This document shows, one piece after another, positions 6,537 through 13,870 of a stretch of DNA of 64,000 bases. The stretch's first letter is position 1, and each line of letters begins with the position of its first letter. The DNA is from Zeimonas arvi (GTDB taxonomy: Bacteria > Pseudomonadota > Gammaproteobacteria > Burkholderiales > Burkholderiaceae_E), in assembly GCF_008039575.1 (NCBI RefSeq), contig NZ_VDUY01000006.1:1-64000 (forward strand), written 5' to 3'. The position numbers and the translations under genes were made by a program. The notes under the pieces are model-generated. The model was not told the origin of the DNA, made no database searches, and worked only from the letters and a program-made list of their open reading frames with translations.

Positions 6537-7382
6537 GTGGCACGAAAAGGACGATCGAGCGCGTTGGAGGACATGGCCGACCTCGTGTCGAGGCTGCCGT
6601 GGTGGGCGGGCGTGGCGCTTGCGGTTCTCGCGTACCTGTTGCTGAGCCCGTTCGCGGGGCTCGAACCCCGGTCGCCGGCGCGGCCAGGCGAAACAGGCGT
6701 GCTCGTTGGCGGGACGATGCTGCGAACCTTGGCCTCCATCGGTCAGTACCTGGCGCCGTTCGTGTGCCTGATTGGCGCTGGCATGTCGGCATGGCGCCGA
6801 TCGAAGCGGGATGCCCTCGTCGCGGGCGTGACGGGCAGCAGGGCGGCACGCGCGCTCGACGCCATGTCCTGGCGCGAATTCGAGATGCTGGTCGGCGAGG
6901 CCTTCCGTCTGCGGGGCTTCCGCGTGGCCGAGAGCGGCGGCGCGGGACCGGATGGCGGGGTGGACCTCGTGCTGAAGAAGGGCGCCGAAACCTTCCTGGT
7001 GCAGTGTAAGCAGTGGAAGGCGCTGAAGGTCGGGGTCGATGTCGTGCGCGAGCTCTATGGCGTGATGGCGGCCCGGGGCGCCGCAGGCGGATTCGTGGTG
7101 ACGTCGGGCCGCTTCACCGACGATGCGCGCCGATTCGCGGAAGGGCGCAACGTGAAGCTGGTCGATGGCGATGCCCTGACGAAGTTGCTCGACAGCGTAC
7201 CGCGGCCGGCGCCCGTGCAAGATCGGGGACAGGTCGCAGCGCCTTCGGTGGCGCCACAGTGCCCGCGTTGCGGCGGCGGAATGGTCATGCGGCGCGCCAG
7301 GCGAGGCGCGAACTCCGGGAGTGACTTCTGGGGTTGTGCGGGCTATCCCGCGTGCAGGGGAACGAGGCCTGCCGGTACCTGA
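6537..7382 (+). CDS. membrane-anchored Mrr-type restriction endonuclease-like protein with zinc ribbon
   Basis: The protein has 281 residues. Two membrane helices (about 21-40 and 68-88) anchor an Mrr-like nuclease domain (about 105-215). That domain reads MSWREFEMLVGEAFRLRGF, GPDGGVDLVL (Asp143) and FLVQCKQWK (Gln156, Lys158), giving the intact D-QxK metal site. A C-terminal four-cysteine zinc ribbon follows (C242, C245, C267, C273; topoisomerase I-like PRCGG). The GTG at 6537 is preceded by GGGAGGA at 5-base spacing. Such proteins are thought to cut DNA, but their target is mostly unknown. No methyltransferase is adjacent. A related protein with altered catalytic residues is at 27719. Confidence 0.88.
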   Translation: MARKGRSSALEDMADLVSRLPWWAGVALAVLAYLLLSPFAGLEPRSPARPGETGVLVGGTMLRTLASIGQYLAPFVCLIGAGMSAWRRSKRDALVAGVTGSRAARALDAMSWREFEMLVGEAFRLRGFRVAESGGAGPDGGVDLVLKKGAETFLVQCKQWKALKVGVDVVRELYGVMAARGAAGGFVVTSGRFTDDARRFAEGRNVKLVDGDALTKLLDSVPRPAPVQDRGQVAAPSVAPQCPRCGGGMVMRRARRGANSGSDFWGCAGYPACRGTRPAGT

Positions 7383-7455
7383 AGTTCGTTGCCGGCGCCA
7401 TGCGGCGCACGCAAGCGCTCGCAATCTCGGCTCCACGTGGCTGGAGCCACCCTTG

Positions 7456-7485
7456 TTGTCACGCGTATTACGCAGAACGTAATAT
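7456..7485 (+). promoter_or_regulatory. higA promoter with intact operator
   Basis: TTGTCA (7456-7461) and TAATAT (7480-7485) are 18 bases apart. Between and over them lies the perfect inverted repeat TATTACG (7466-7472)/CGTAATA (7478-7484). This is the usual HigBA operator layout. The surrounding stretch 7383-7588 holds no recognisable gene. The expected higB would need about 280 bases downstream of the promoter, but only about 100 remain before higA. Confidence 0.65.
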
Positions 7486-7588
7486 TGCGTGCTCGCACCC
7501 TGGGTGAACCTCGCATGCCGCCGCGTTGGAATTCCCCTGGCTCGCTTCGGCCGATCCCGGTGTCGTCGACCATCAACGAGTTGCCGCA

Positions 7589-7891
7589 ATGAAAAGCCCC
7601 GTCAACCGCATGCGCCCGGTCCACCCGGGCGAGGTGCTGCGCGAAGACTTCCTGGCCCCGCTCGGCCTGAGCGTCAACGCACTCGCCCTCGCCCTGGGCG
7701 TGCCGGCCACTCGAATCCACGAGATCGTGAAGGAGCGTCGGTCGGTCACTGCCGACACCGCGGCGCGTCTGGCGCGCTACTTCGGCGGAGACGCGGCGTC
7801 CTGGCTGAACCTCCAGGCGACCTACGACCTGAAGACGCTCCCGACACGCAACGAGATCTTGCGCCGCGTCGCGCCGCGCAAGGCCGCGTGA
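7589..7891 (+). CDS. higA: HigA family antitoxin (HTH), toxin gene missing
   Basis: The 100-residue protein reads RPVHPGEVLREDFLAPLGLS, then LALGVPATRIHEIVKERRSV, then TAARLARYFGGDAASWLNLQ. This is the canonical HigA helix-turn-helix repressor-antitoxin. The ATG at 7589 is the family start. The partner higB, normally immediately upstream, is absent although the promoter and operator are retained. The preceding in-frame residues (DPGVVDHQ) faintly recall the HigB C-terminus (EIVDYH), suggesting a deletion that removed the toxin; this is speculative. The gene ends 25 bases before the next CDS. Confidence 0.92.
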   Translation: MKSPVNRMRPVHPGEVLREDFLAPLGLSVNALALALGVPATRIHEIVKERRSVTADTAARLARYFGGDAASWLNLQATYDLKTLPTRNEILRRVAPRKAA

Positions 7892-7916
7892 CCCACTCGC
7901 CCGATCCTTCGCCACG

Positions 7917-8738
7917 ATGACCCACGCCCCCTCCCACGGTCGCGCAGTTCCCGCCGCCGCCTACACCGCCTCCGCCCCCGGCCGCTTCGCCTCCTCCGAG
8001 CTCACCCGCGGCCCCTGGGACCCCGCCCACCAGCACGCCGGCCCGCCGATCGCGCTGGTGTGCCGCGAGATCGAGGCGGCCGCTGCTTCGCACGGGCTGG
8101 GGCATATGGCACGGCTCACCGCGAACCTGCTGCGGCCGGTGCCCATCGGCGAGCTGACCGTCGAGGTGAAGGCCGACTACGTGGGCCGCAACGCGGGTCA
8201 CTTCTCGGCGCAGCTGTCGGCCGGTGGCAAGGAGATCGCGCGCTTCACCGCGCTTGCGCAGCGCGAGTCGCCGCTGGAGCTGCCCGACACGCTTCCTGGT
8301 CATCCGTTGCCGATGGCGCCGCGCGCGCCGGAAGATTCCCCGCCCGCGCACTTCCCGTTCGCGGGCAAGAACGTCGGCTATGCCGATTTCGTGGAAACGC
8401 GGCTCGCCCAGGGGGCCATGTGGCAGGGCCCCTGCGCCGTGTGGTTCCGGATGCGCCATCCGCTCGTGGCCGGCGAGGCGCCGAGCCTCTATGCGCGCGT
8501 GGCGGTCGCGGCCGATTCGGGCAACGGCATCAGCGCCGTGCTGGACTACGAGCGCTTCCTGTTCGTGAACTCCGACCTCACGGTCAACCTGCTGCGCAAG
8601 CCGGTGGGCGAGTGGATCTGCCTCGAGGCGCGCACCGCGCTCGGGTCGGACGGCGGCGGCCTGGCCGAGTCGGCGCTCTACGACGCGCGCGGCTTCATCG
8701 GTCGGGCGACGCAGAGCCTGGCGGTTCGGAAGCGGTAA
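7917..8738 (+). CDS. TesB-like acyl-CoA thioesterase (second copy)
   Basis: The protein has 273 residues in two hotdog halves. The first contains GPWDPAHQHAGPPIALVCRE and ARLTANLLRPVPIG. The second contains YADFVETRLAQGAMWQG and SDLTVNLLRKPVGEWICLEA. The family is the thioesterase/acyl-CoA thioesterase domain group. It is only distantly like the thioesterase at 3853, so the two are not a recent duplication. Its last 44 bases overlap the convergent DUF3079 gene. The physiological acyl-CoA is unknown. Confidence 0.85.
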   Translation: MTHAPSHGRAVPAAAYTASAPGRFASSELTRGPWDPAHQHAGPPIALVCREIEAAAASHGLGHMARLTANLLRPVPIGELTVEVKADYVGRNAGHFSAQLSAGGKEIARFTALAQRESPLELPDTLPGHPLPMAPRAPEDSPPAHFPFAGKNVGYADFVETRLAQGAMWQGPCAVWFRMRHPLVAGEAPSLYARVAVAADSGNGISAVLDYERFLFVNSDLTVNLLRKPVGEWICLEARTALGSDGGGLAESALYDARGFIGRATQSLAVRKR

Positions 8739-8934
8739 ACGCGGGGCGTTTCGAGGGTTCCGCCGAGTTGGCGTCCATCCCCCACTCGTGCCAGTCCTCC
8801 CCGAACAGCTCCGCCGGGTGCTGCGCACGCACCGACCCGTTGCCGCAGGCCATCGAGTCGGCCGGGCAGTAGCGGTCGCAGCCCCAGCAGATCAGGTGCG
8901 GCCTGGCAGGGTTCAGCGGGAATCGCTTGGCCAT
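8695..8934 (-). CDS. DUF3079 family small cysteine-rich protein
   Basis: The 79-residue protein starts AKRFPLNPARPHLICWGCDR, continues YCPADSMACGNGSVRAQHP, then ELFGEDWHEWG. This is the conserved DUF3079 block, found mainly in beta- and gammaproteobacteria. Four closely spaced cysteines (CxxC, then C and C) suggest metal binding. The function is unknown. The non-conserved tail overlaps the end of the convergent thioesterase gene. Confidence 0.85.
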   Translation of the reverse strand: MAKRFPLNPARPHLICWGCDRYCPADSMACGNGSVRAQHPAELFGEDWHEWGMDANSAEPSKRPAFTASEPPGSASPDR

Positions 8935-9099
8935 GTCCGGAACCGTAGGCGCCTGCGGGCGGCATGGAATTGAGCGGGATCAACCCGCCAGTCGATGCGA
9001 CCCTTTGGCCTAAGCCGTATGGGGAAATGCGCTTGCCGTCGCCCCGGGCTAAAGTGAGCACTCTTGCCAAGTTTTGCCATTGCGCTTAGCCTGCGGAGC

Positions 9100-9351
9100 A
9101 TGGCCACGATGAATATCTCCCTTCCGGACTCCTTGAAGGCCTTCGTTGACGAGCAAGTCGCCGACCGCGGCTATGGGAGCAGCAGCGAGTACATGCGCGA
9201 GTTGCTCCGCAGGGAGCAGGATCGTCAGCAACTTCGCGGACTGTTGCTCGAGGGCGCGACCTCGGCCCCGGGCTCCCCGGCCGATGCGGCCTGGTTCGAC
9301 GCGCTGCGTGGCCGGGTGCGGAAGGCGGCCAGGCCCGGACGGCGGGGGTGA
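9100..9351 (+). CDS. parD: ParD-type ribbon-helix-helix antitoxin
   Basis: The 83-residue protein starts MATMNISLPDSLKAFVDEQV, then YGSSSEYMRELLRREQD, the ParD/CopG ribbon-helix-helix. The C-terminal half, including DAAWFDALRGRVRKAA, is the ParE-binding helix. The ATG at 9100 matches the family start. Its stop overlaps the GTG start of parE (GTGA). Confidence 0.92.
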   Translation: MATMNISLPDSLKAFVDEQVADRGYGSSSEYMRELLRREQDRQQLRGLLLEGATSAPGSPADAAWFDALRGRVRKAARPGRRG

Positions 9352-9692
9352 AGGCGCGGCCTATCGTGCCGCGGGAACGCGCACGGGCTGATGTCGAGGC
9401 GGCGCTGGACCACTACCTCGAGGAGGGTGGCGAGGCTGTTGCACTCGATTTCCTCGAGGCCCTCGAGCGCGCGTTTGCCCATGTTGCCCGTTACCCCGCC
9501 ACCGGCTCGCCGCGCTTCGCACTCGAACTGAACCTGCCCGGGCTTCGAAGCTGGCGCTTGTCACCCCATCCGTACCTGCTCTTCTATGTCGAGCGTACGG
9601 AGTGCATCGACGTCTGGCGTGTGCTGCATGTCAGGCGAGACATACCGGAACGAATCCAGGACGAGGGTTCGGAGGCTCTTCCGGCCCCTTGA
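9348..9692 (+). CDS. parE: ParE-type toxin
   Basis: This 114-residue RelE/ParE-fold protein has the helical hairpin ADVEAALDHYLEEGGEAVAL followed by FLEALERAFAHVARYPATGS. Its beta-sheet segments are LPGLRSWRLSPHPYLLFYVE and IDVWRVLHVRRDIP. ParE toxins poison DNA gyrase. The GTG start overlaps the parD stop, so the two are translationally coupled. The C-terminal R-IP is typical of the family. Confidence 0.92.
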   Translation: MKARPIVPRERARADVEAALDHYLEEGGEAVALDFLEALERAFAHVARYPATGSPRFALELNLPGLRSWRLSPHPYLLFYVERTECIDVWRVLHVRRDIPERIQDEGSEALPAP

Positions 9693-9730
9693 TAGCATCC
9701 CGGCATCATCGCATTCCCAAGGACTCCCTC

Positions 9731-10525
9731 ATGCTCGATCTCACCGGAAAGGTCGCCCTGGTCATGGGCTGCGGCTCGGTCGCCGAAGGCTGGGGCAACG
9801 GTCGCGCCACCGCGGCCTTGCTGGCTCGCCAGGGCGCGCGCGTCTACGGCACCGACCTGAAGCTCGAGAACGCGCAGGTCACGCAGAAGGCGATCGAGGC
9901 CGAGGGCAAGGCCATCCACGTCGAGGCCTGCGACGTGACCCGCGCCGAGGAAGTGTTCGGCGTGGTCGACGACTGCCTGGCGCGCTTCGGCCGCATCGAC
10001 ATCCTGGTCAACAACGTGGGCCTGTCGCAGCCCGGCGGCCCGGTCGACATGGCCGAGGAGACCTGGGACCAGCAGATGCAGGTCAACCTGAAGGGCGTTT
10101 TCCTGTCGTGCAAGCGGGTGATCCCGATCATGCAGAAGCAGGGCGGCGGCTCGATCGTCAACATCTCGTCGGTGGCCGGCCTGCGCTACATCGGCAAGCC
10201 GCAGGTGGCCTACGCGGCGGCCAAGGCGGCGCTGATGCAGTTCACCCGCACCACCGCCATCATCCACGCGGCCGAGGGCATCCGCCTGAACTGCGTGGTG
10301 CCGGGCCTGATGCACACGCCCCTGATCGAAGGGCTGGCCGCCAAGTACGCGAAGGGCGACACCGAGGGCTTCATCGCGCACCGTCACAAGCAGGTGCCGA
10401 TGCAGCACATGGGCAGCGGCTGGGACGTCGCCAACGCGGTGGTGTTCCTCGCGGCCGACGAGAGCCGCTACGTCACCGCGACCGAGATCGTGGTGGATGG
10501 CGGCCTGGTGGCGGCGACGCGCTGA
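9731..10525 (+). CDS. SDR family NAD(P)-dependent oxidoreductase
   Basis: The 264-residue Rossmann enzyme reads VALVMGCGSVAEGWGNGRAT, a variant glycine-rich turn resembling enoyl-reductase-like SDRs, then CDVT, ILVNNVGLS, NISSVAG (Ser147), YAAAK (Tyr161, Lys165) and a C-terminal VVDGG. The catalytic Ser-Tyr-Lys triad is complete. The RBS is AAGGAC about 6 bases before ATG 9731. The unusual turn lacks the classical TGxxxGIG. The gene is convergent with the aspartate-dehydrogenase/aldehyde-dehydrogenase set and may supply an alcohol or ketone step. The substrate is unknown. Confidence 0.88.
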   Translation: MLDLTGKVALVMGCGSVAEGWGNGRATAALLARQGARVYGTDLKLENAQVTQKAIEAEGKAIHVEACDVTRAEEVFGVVDDCLARFGRIDILVNNVGLSQPGGPVDMAEETWDQQMQVNLKGVFLSCKRVIPIMQKQGGGSIVNISSVAGLRYIGKPQVAYAAAKAALMQFTRTTAIIHAAEGIRLNCVVPGLMHTPLIEGLAAKYAKGDTEGFIAHRHKQVPMQHMGSGWDVANAVVFLAADESRYVTATEIVVDGGLVAATR

Positions 10526-10556
10526 GCGGCTGTTCCGCGTAACGCGACGGTCCGGG

Positions 10557-11396
10557 TCAGGTCCCCACCCGCACCGGCTCGACCAGTCCCCGCAGCACCT
10601 CGCAGACGCTCTGCGCGGTCAGCGCGCTGCTGCGCGGGTTCGCCGCGCTCGGCCGGTTCTCGATCCGGATGCGGATCGAGGTGGCGTCGCTGTCGATCTC
10701 GATCTCGTGAACATTGCGCGCGAGCGCCGGGTCGCCCCAGATCTGCACTTCGGTGCGCTCGCCGCCCAGGCCGGCCAGCGCGAGCGTGGCGGCGATGTTC
10801 ACGTTGCGGGGCCAGGCGCGACAGGCGTCGAGCGCGTTGCCGGCGAACAGCTGCTGGGGCCCGGCGGCTGCCTGGCCGTCGAGACCCGCGGGGGGCTTGC
10901 TGGTCTTGACCCGCACCGCGCGCAGCTCGCCGATCGCGGCGGCGCGCAGCGCGTCGAGGCCGGCCACCGCGCCCGAGGGCACGATCACTCGGGTGCCGGA
11001 TCGCTTCGCGCGCTCGAGAAGCCCCGGATTCAGCAGCAGCACGCAGACGCTGACCGGCACGATCGTCTTGCCGCGCTCCACGCAGGCGTCCAGCAAGTCC
11101 GCCGAGGCCTCGGGCGACAGGCAGTCGACGAGCACGTCGCAGTGCTCGATCAATTCCGGCAGCGCGACCGCCCGGGCCCGTGCGCCCAGCGAGACGAGCC
11201 GCTCGGCGACGGCCGCCGGGTCGCGACCGCCCGCCGCGGCGAGCCTCAGGCCGGCAGGCGCGTGCGCCAGGAGCCAGCGGGCGACGTCGAGCCCGATGTT
11301 GCCGAGGCCGGCGATGCCGACGGCGAGCGTCGCGGCAGACCCGCCACCCGCTGCTGCGGCGGGCGAACGGTCGGCGCGCGGGCCTGCGTCAGGCAT
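10557..11396 (-). CDS. L-aspartate dehydrogenase-like protein (DUF108/NadX family)
   Basis: This 279-residue protein has a Rossmann fold at about 26-34 (GIAGLGNIG) and segments LPELIEHCDVLVDCLSPEA and VPSGAVAGLDALRAAAIGEL. The catalytic-type C-terminal block is NVNIAATLALAGLG, then ARNVHEIEIDSDA with the conserved His. The family converts aspartate and NAD(P) to oxaloacetate/iminoaspartate and ammonium, but some members act on other amino acids. Its ATG overlaps the aldehyde dehydrogenase end by 8 bases, so the two are co-translated. It is convergent with the SDR at 9731. Confidence 0.85.
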   Translation of the reverse strand: MPDAGPRADRSPAAAAGGGSAATLAVGIAGLGNIGLDVARWLLAHAPAGLRLAAAGGRDPAAVAERLVSLGARARAVALPELIEHCDVLVDCLSPEASADLLDACVERGKTIVPVSVCVLLLNPGLLERAKRSGTRVIVPSGAVAGLDALRAAAIGELRAVRVKTSKPPAGLDGQAAAGPQQLFAGNALDACRAWPRNVNIAATLALAGLGGERTEVQIWGDPALARNVHEIEIDSDATSIRIRIENRPSAANPRSSALTAQSVCEVLRGLVEPVRVGT

Positions 11397-12843
11397 AGTT
11401 GACCACCAGGTGCCGAATGTCGCTCATCTCCTCCATCGCGTACCGGGTGCCTTCGCGGCCGAAGCCGGACTCCTTCCAGCCGCCGAAGGGCATGTTGTCG
11501 ATGCGGTAGATCGGCACGTCGTTGATCATCAGGCCGCCCACTTCCCAGTCCTCGATCGCGCGGAACGCGCGTCGCAGGTCCTGGGTGAAGAGCCCGCCCT
11601 GCAGGCCGTAGCGCGAGTCGGCGGCGCGCTGCACCGCTTCCTCGAAGCCGTCGTAGGCGTTCACGGTGAGCACCGGGCCGAAGATCTCGTCGTCCTCGAC
11701 CTTCATGCCGGGCCGGGTGTCGGTCAGCACGGTGGGCAGGACGACGGCGCGCTCGCGCTTGCCGCCGCAGAGCAGGCGGGCGCCTTGCGAGACGGCCTCG
11801 TCGACCCAGGACTGGATGCGGATCGCCGCCTTCTCGTCGATGACCGGCCCCACGTCGATGCCTTCCTCCATCGGGTTGCCGACCTTGCAGGCCTTCACCT
11901 TCTCCACCAGCAGCTCGGTGAAGCGCGCCGCGACGCTGCGATGCACGAGGATTCGCTGCACGCCGATGCAGTACTGCCCGCCGTAGACGACGCCGCCGCG
12001 CACGCAGCGCGCCGCCGCATAGTCGAGGTCGGCGTCCTCGGCCACGATCACCGCGCCGTTGCCGCCGAGCTCCAGCGCGACCTTCTTGCGGCCGGCGATG
12101 TCCTTGATGTGCCAGCCGACCTTCGCGCTGCCGGTGAAGCTGACCATCGCGAAGCGCTCGTCGCGCACCATCGCCTCGGCGAGCGGCACCGGGCAGTGGC
12201 AGACCTCGAGCGCGCCGTCGGGCAGGCCGGCCTCGGCCAGCACTTCCTGCAGCAGGCGCGAGGTGAGCGGCGTCTGCGGTGCGGGCTTCAGCACGACGCT
12301 GTTGCCCACCGCCAGCGCCGGCGCCACCTTGTGCAGCACCAGGTTCAGCGGAAAGTTGAAGGGCGCGATCGCCAGCACGATCCCGATCGGGTAACGGCGC
12401 GCGATGCCGACGCGGCGGCGGATCTTCGCCAGCGCCTCGAGGTCGAGCCTGTCGAGCGAGACCGCGCGGCCCTCGCTGTCGGTCGTCTGGTATTCGAACA
12501 CGCCCGCATCCATGTCGAGCGGCACTTCCTCGCCGCCGAAGCGCCGGGCCTCTGCGGCCGCGTTCGACAGGTTGAAGGTGGCGCGGGAGACTTCGCCGCG
12601 CGCGTCGTACAGGGGTTTTCCGGCTTCCGCCGCGATCAGGCGCGCGAACTCCTCGCGCCGTCGGCGCAGGATCTCGGCGGCGCGGGCGAGGATGTCGGCG
12701 CGGGCGAAGCGCGGCAGCTTGCGCATGACCTCGTACGCGGCCTGCGCACGGCCGATCGAGCGCTCGATGTCCTGTGCCGAACAGACCGGCATGTCGCCGA
12801 CCCTGGCGCCGTCGTAGGGGGAGAGGATGGCTTCAGTCTGCAA
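11389..12843 (-). CDS. NAD(P)-dependent aldehyde dehydrogenase
   Basis: The protein has 484 residues from the TTG at 12843. That start is chosen because GGAG lies 8 bases upstream and the length is then normal; an upstream TTG at 12918 has no RBS. Motifs are LAIAPFNFPLNL, VSFTGSAKVGW, LELGGN with Glu258, and the catalytic Cys292 in GQYCIG. It oxidises an aldehyde to an acid. A longer charged insertion (about 117-148) lies before the cofactor domain. It is co-directional with the upstream LysR gene and overlaps the aspartate-dehydrogenase-like gene, indicating one operon. The substrate is probably a semialdehyde or short aldehyde (inference). Confidence 0.92.
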   Translation of the reverse strand: MQTEAILSPYDGARVGDMPVCSAQDIERSIGRAQAAYEVMRKLPRFARADILARAAEILRRRREEFARLIAAEAGKPLYDARGEVSRATFNLSNAAAEARRFGGEEVPLDMDAGVFEYQTTDSEGRAVSLDRLDLEALAKIRRRVGIARRYPIGIVLAIAPFNFPLNLVLHKVAPALAVGNSVVLKPAPQTPLTSRLLQEVLAEAGLPDGALEVCHCPVPLAEAMVRDERFAMVSFTGSAKVGWHIKDIAGRKKVALELGGNGAVIVAEDADLDYAAARCVRGGVVYGGQYCIGVQRILVHRSVAARFTELLVEKVKACKVGNPMEEGIDVGPVIDEKAAIRIQSWVDEAVSQGARLLCGGKRERAVVLPTVLTDTRPGMKVEDDEIFGPVLTVNAYDGFEEAVQRAADSRYGLQGGLFTQDLRRAFRAIEDWEVGGLMINDVPIYRIDNMPFGGWKESGFGREGTRYAMEEMSDIRHLVVNYA

Positions 12844-12945
12844 TTCGCGTGCTCCGGAACTGTGCAAAGGCGCTATTTGACGCGCGTTGTCGCGGCTGGG
12901 AAAGGCGTGGAGCGGCAACGGTGCATTGCTGGAATGAGAACGCCT

Positions 12946-13845
12946 TCAGTCGGGCCGTCGGGCCGCGCGCACCAGGAAGTCGAGGAAGCGGCGCGCGGCG
13001 TGCGAGATCTCGTGTCCGCGCGCGGTGAGCACGTCGATCGAGGCCCTCGCGAACACCGGCCCCTGAAGGTCGATCGCGGCGAGGGAGCCGCTCGCGAGCT
13101 CCCGGGTGAAGGTCATCGGCGGCATGAACGACACCAGCGAGGTGCTCGCCACCACGTTCTTGATCAGCTGCAGCGAGTCGCTCTCGAGCGCAACGCGGAG
13201 CCTCACCCGCGCTGCAGCCTCGGCCTGCTCGATCAGCCGCCGGATGCCGAAGCTGCGGTCGGGCAATGCGGCCGCCACGCCGTCGAGCTGCTTCATCGAC
13301 AGCGTGCGGTGGGCGAGCAGCGGATGGCCCGGCGCGCACACGAGCTGCAGCGGCTGCGGGATCCGCGCGCGCAACAGCAGGTCGTCGCGCGACGGGGAGT
13401 TGAAGGCGAGCGCCACCTCGGCCGCGTTCGAGGCCAGCCGCTCGGCGATGTCGCCGGTGCCGCAGACGGACACGTGGAACTCGATGCCCGGATGACGCTC
13501 GGCGAAGCGCGCGAGCGTGCGCGGCAGGAAGTCGTTGGTGACCGCCTCGACGACGGCGAGCCGGATCGTGCCGCGCCTGAGCTCGCTGAGGTCGTCGAGC
13601 CTGCGGCGCAGCGAGCCGATCCGCCGGTCGGTGTCGTCGACGTGCTCGAGCAGGACCCGTCCCGCTTCGGTCAGCGCCATGCCTCGGCTGGAGCGTTCGA
13701 AGAGGATGCCCCCGAGCTGCTGCTCGAGCTGGGCGATCTGCCGGCTGATCGCGCTCGGTACTATGTCGAACACCTCGGACGCATGTCTGAGCGAGCCCGA
13801 GCGGGCCACCTCGGCGAAGTACTTGAGGGCCTGCGGTTGCATCAT
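12946..13845 (-). CDS. LysR-family transcriptional regulator
   Basis: The protein has 299 residues. The N-terminal winged helix reads MMQPQALKYFAEVARSGSLR, HASEVFDIVPSAISRQIAQL, and LFERSSRGMALTEAG. A LysR-type co-inducer domain follows (about 90-290). The start at 13845 is the first Met of the HTH. It lies upstream of and co-directional with the aldehyde dehydrogenase (102-base gap). Only 25 bases separate its start from that of a divergent, clearly paralogous LysR gene, so each promoter must lie within the other gene's coding region or in that narrow gap. Confidence 0.92.
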   Translation of the reverse strand: MMQPQALKYFAEVARSGSLRHASEVFDIVPSAISRQIAQLEQQLGGILFERSSRGMALTEAGRVLLEHVDDTDRRIGSLRRRLDDLSELRRGTIRLAVVEAVTNDFLPRTLARFAERHPGIEFHVSVCGTGDIAERLASNAAEVALAFNSPSRDDLLLRARIPQPLQLVCAPGHPLLAHRTLSMKQLDGVAAALPDRSFGIRRLIEQAEAAARVRLRVALESDSLQLIKNVVASTSLVSFMPPMTFTRELASGSLAAIDLQGPVFARASIDVLTARGHEISHAARRFLDFLVRAARRPD

Positions 13846-13870
13846 CCGTGGAGATCGAAAGGGGCGGGCG

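Noticed and set aside
6537-7382. Part of a restriction-modification system
   Set aside because: No DNA methyltransferase or specificity gene lies near either Mrr-like gene, so a classical restriction-modification pair is not supported.
3853-8738. Recent tandem duplication of the two TesB-like thioesterases
   Set aside because: The proteins at 3853 and 7917 have different N-terminal helices and only family-level similarity, so they are separate members.
1-9692. A prophage or integrative element carrying the toxin-antitoxin genes
   Set aside because: There is no integrase, transposase or phage structural gene, and the modules are interspersed with normal metabolic genes of the same base composition, so a single mobile unit is not supported.
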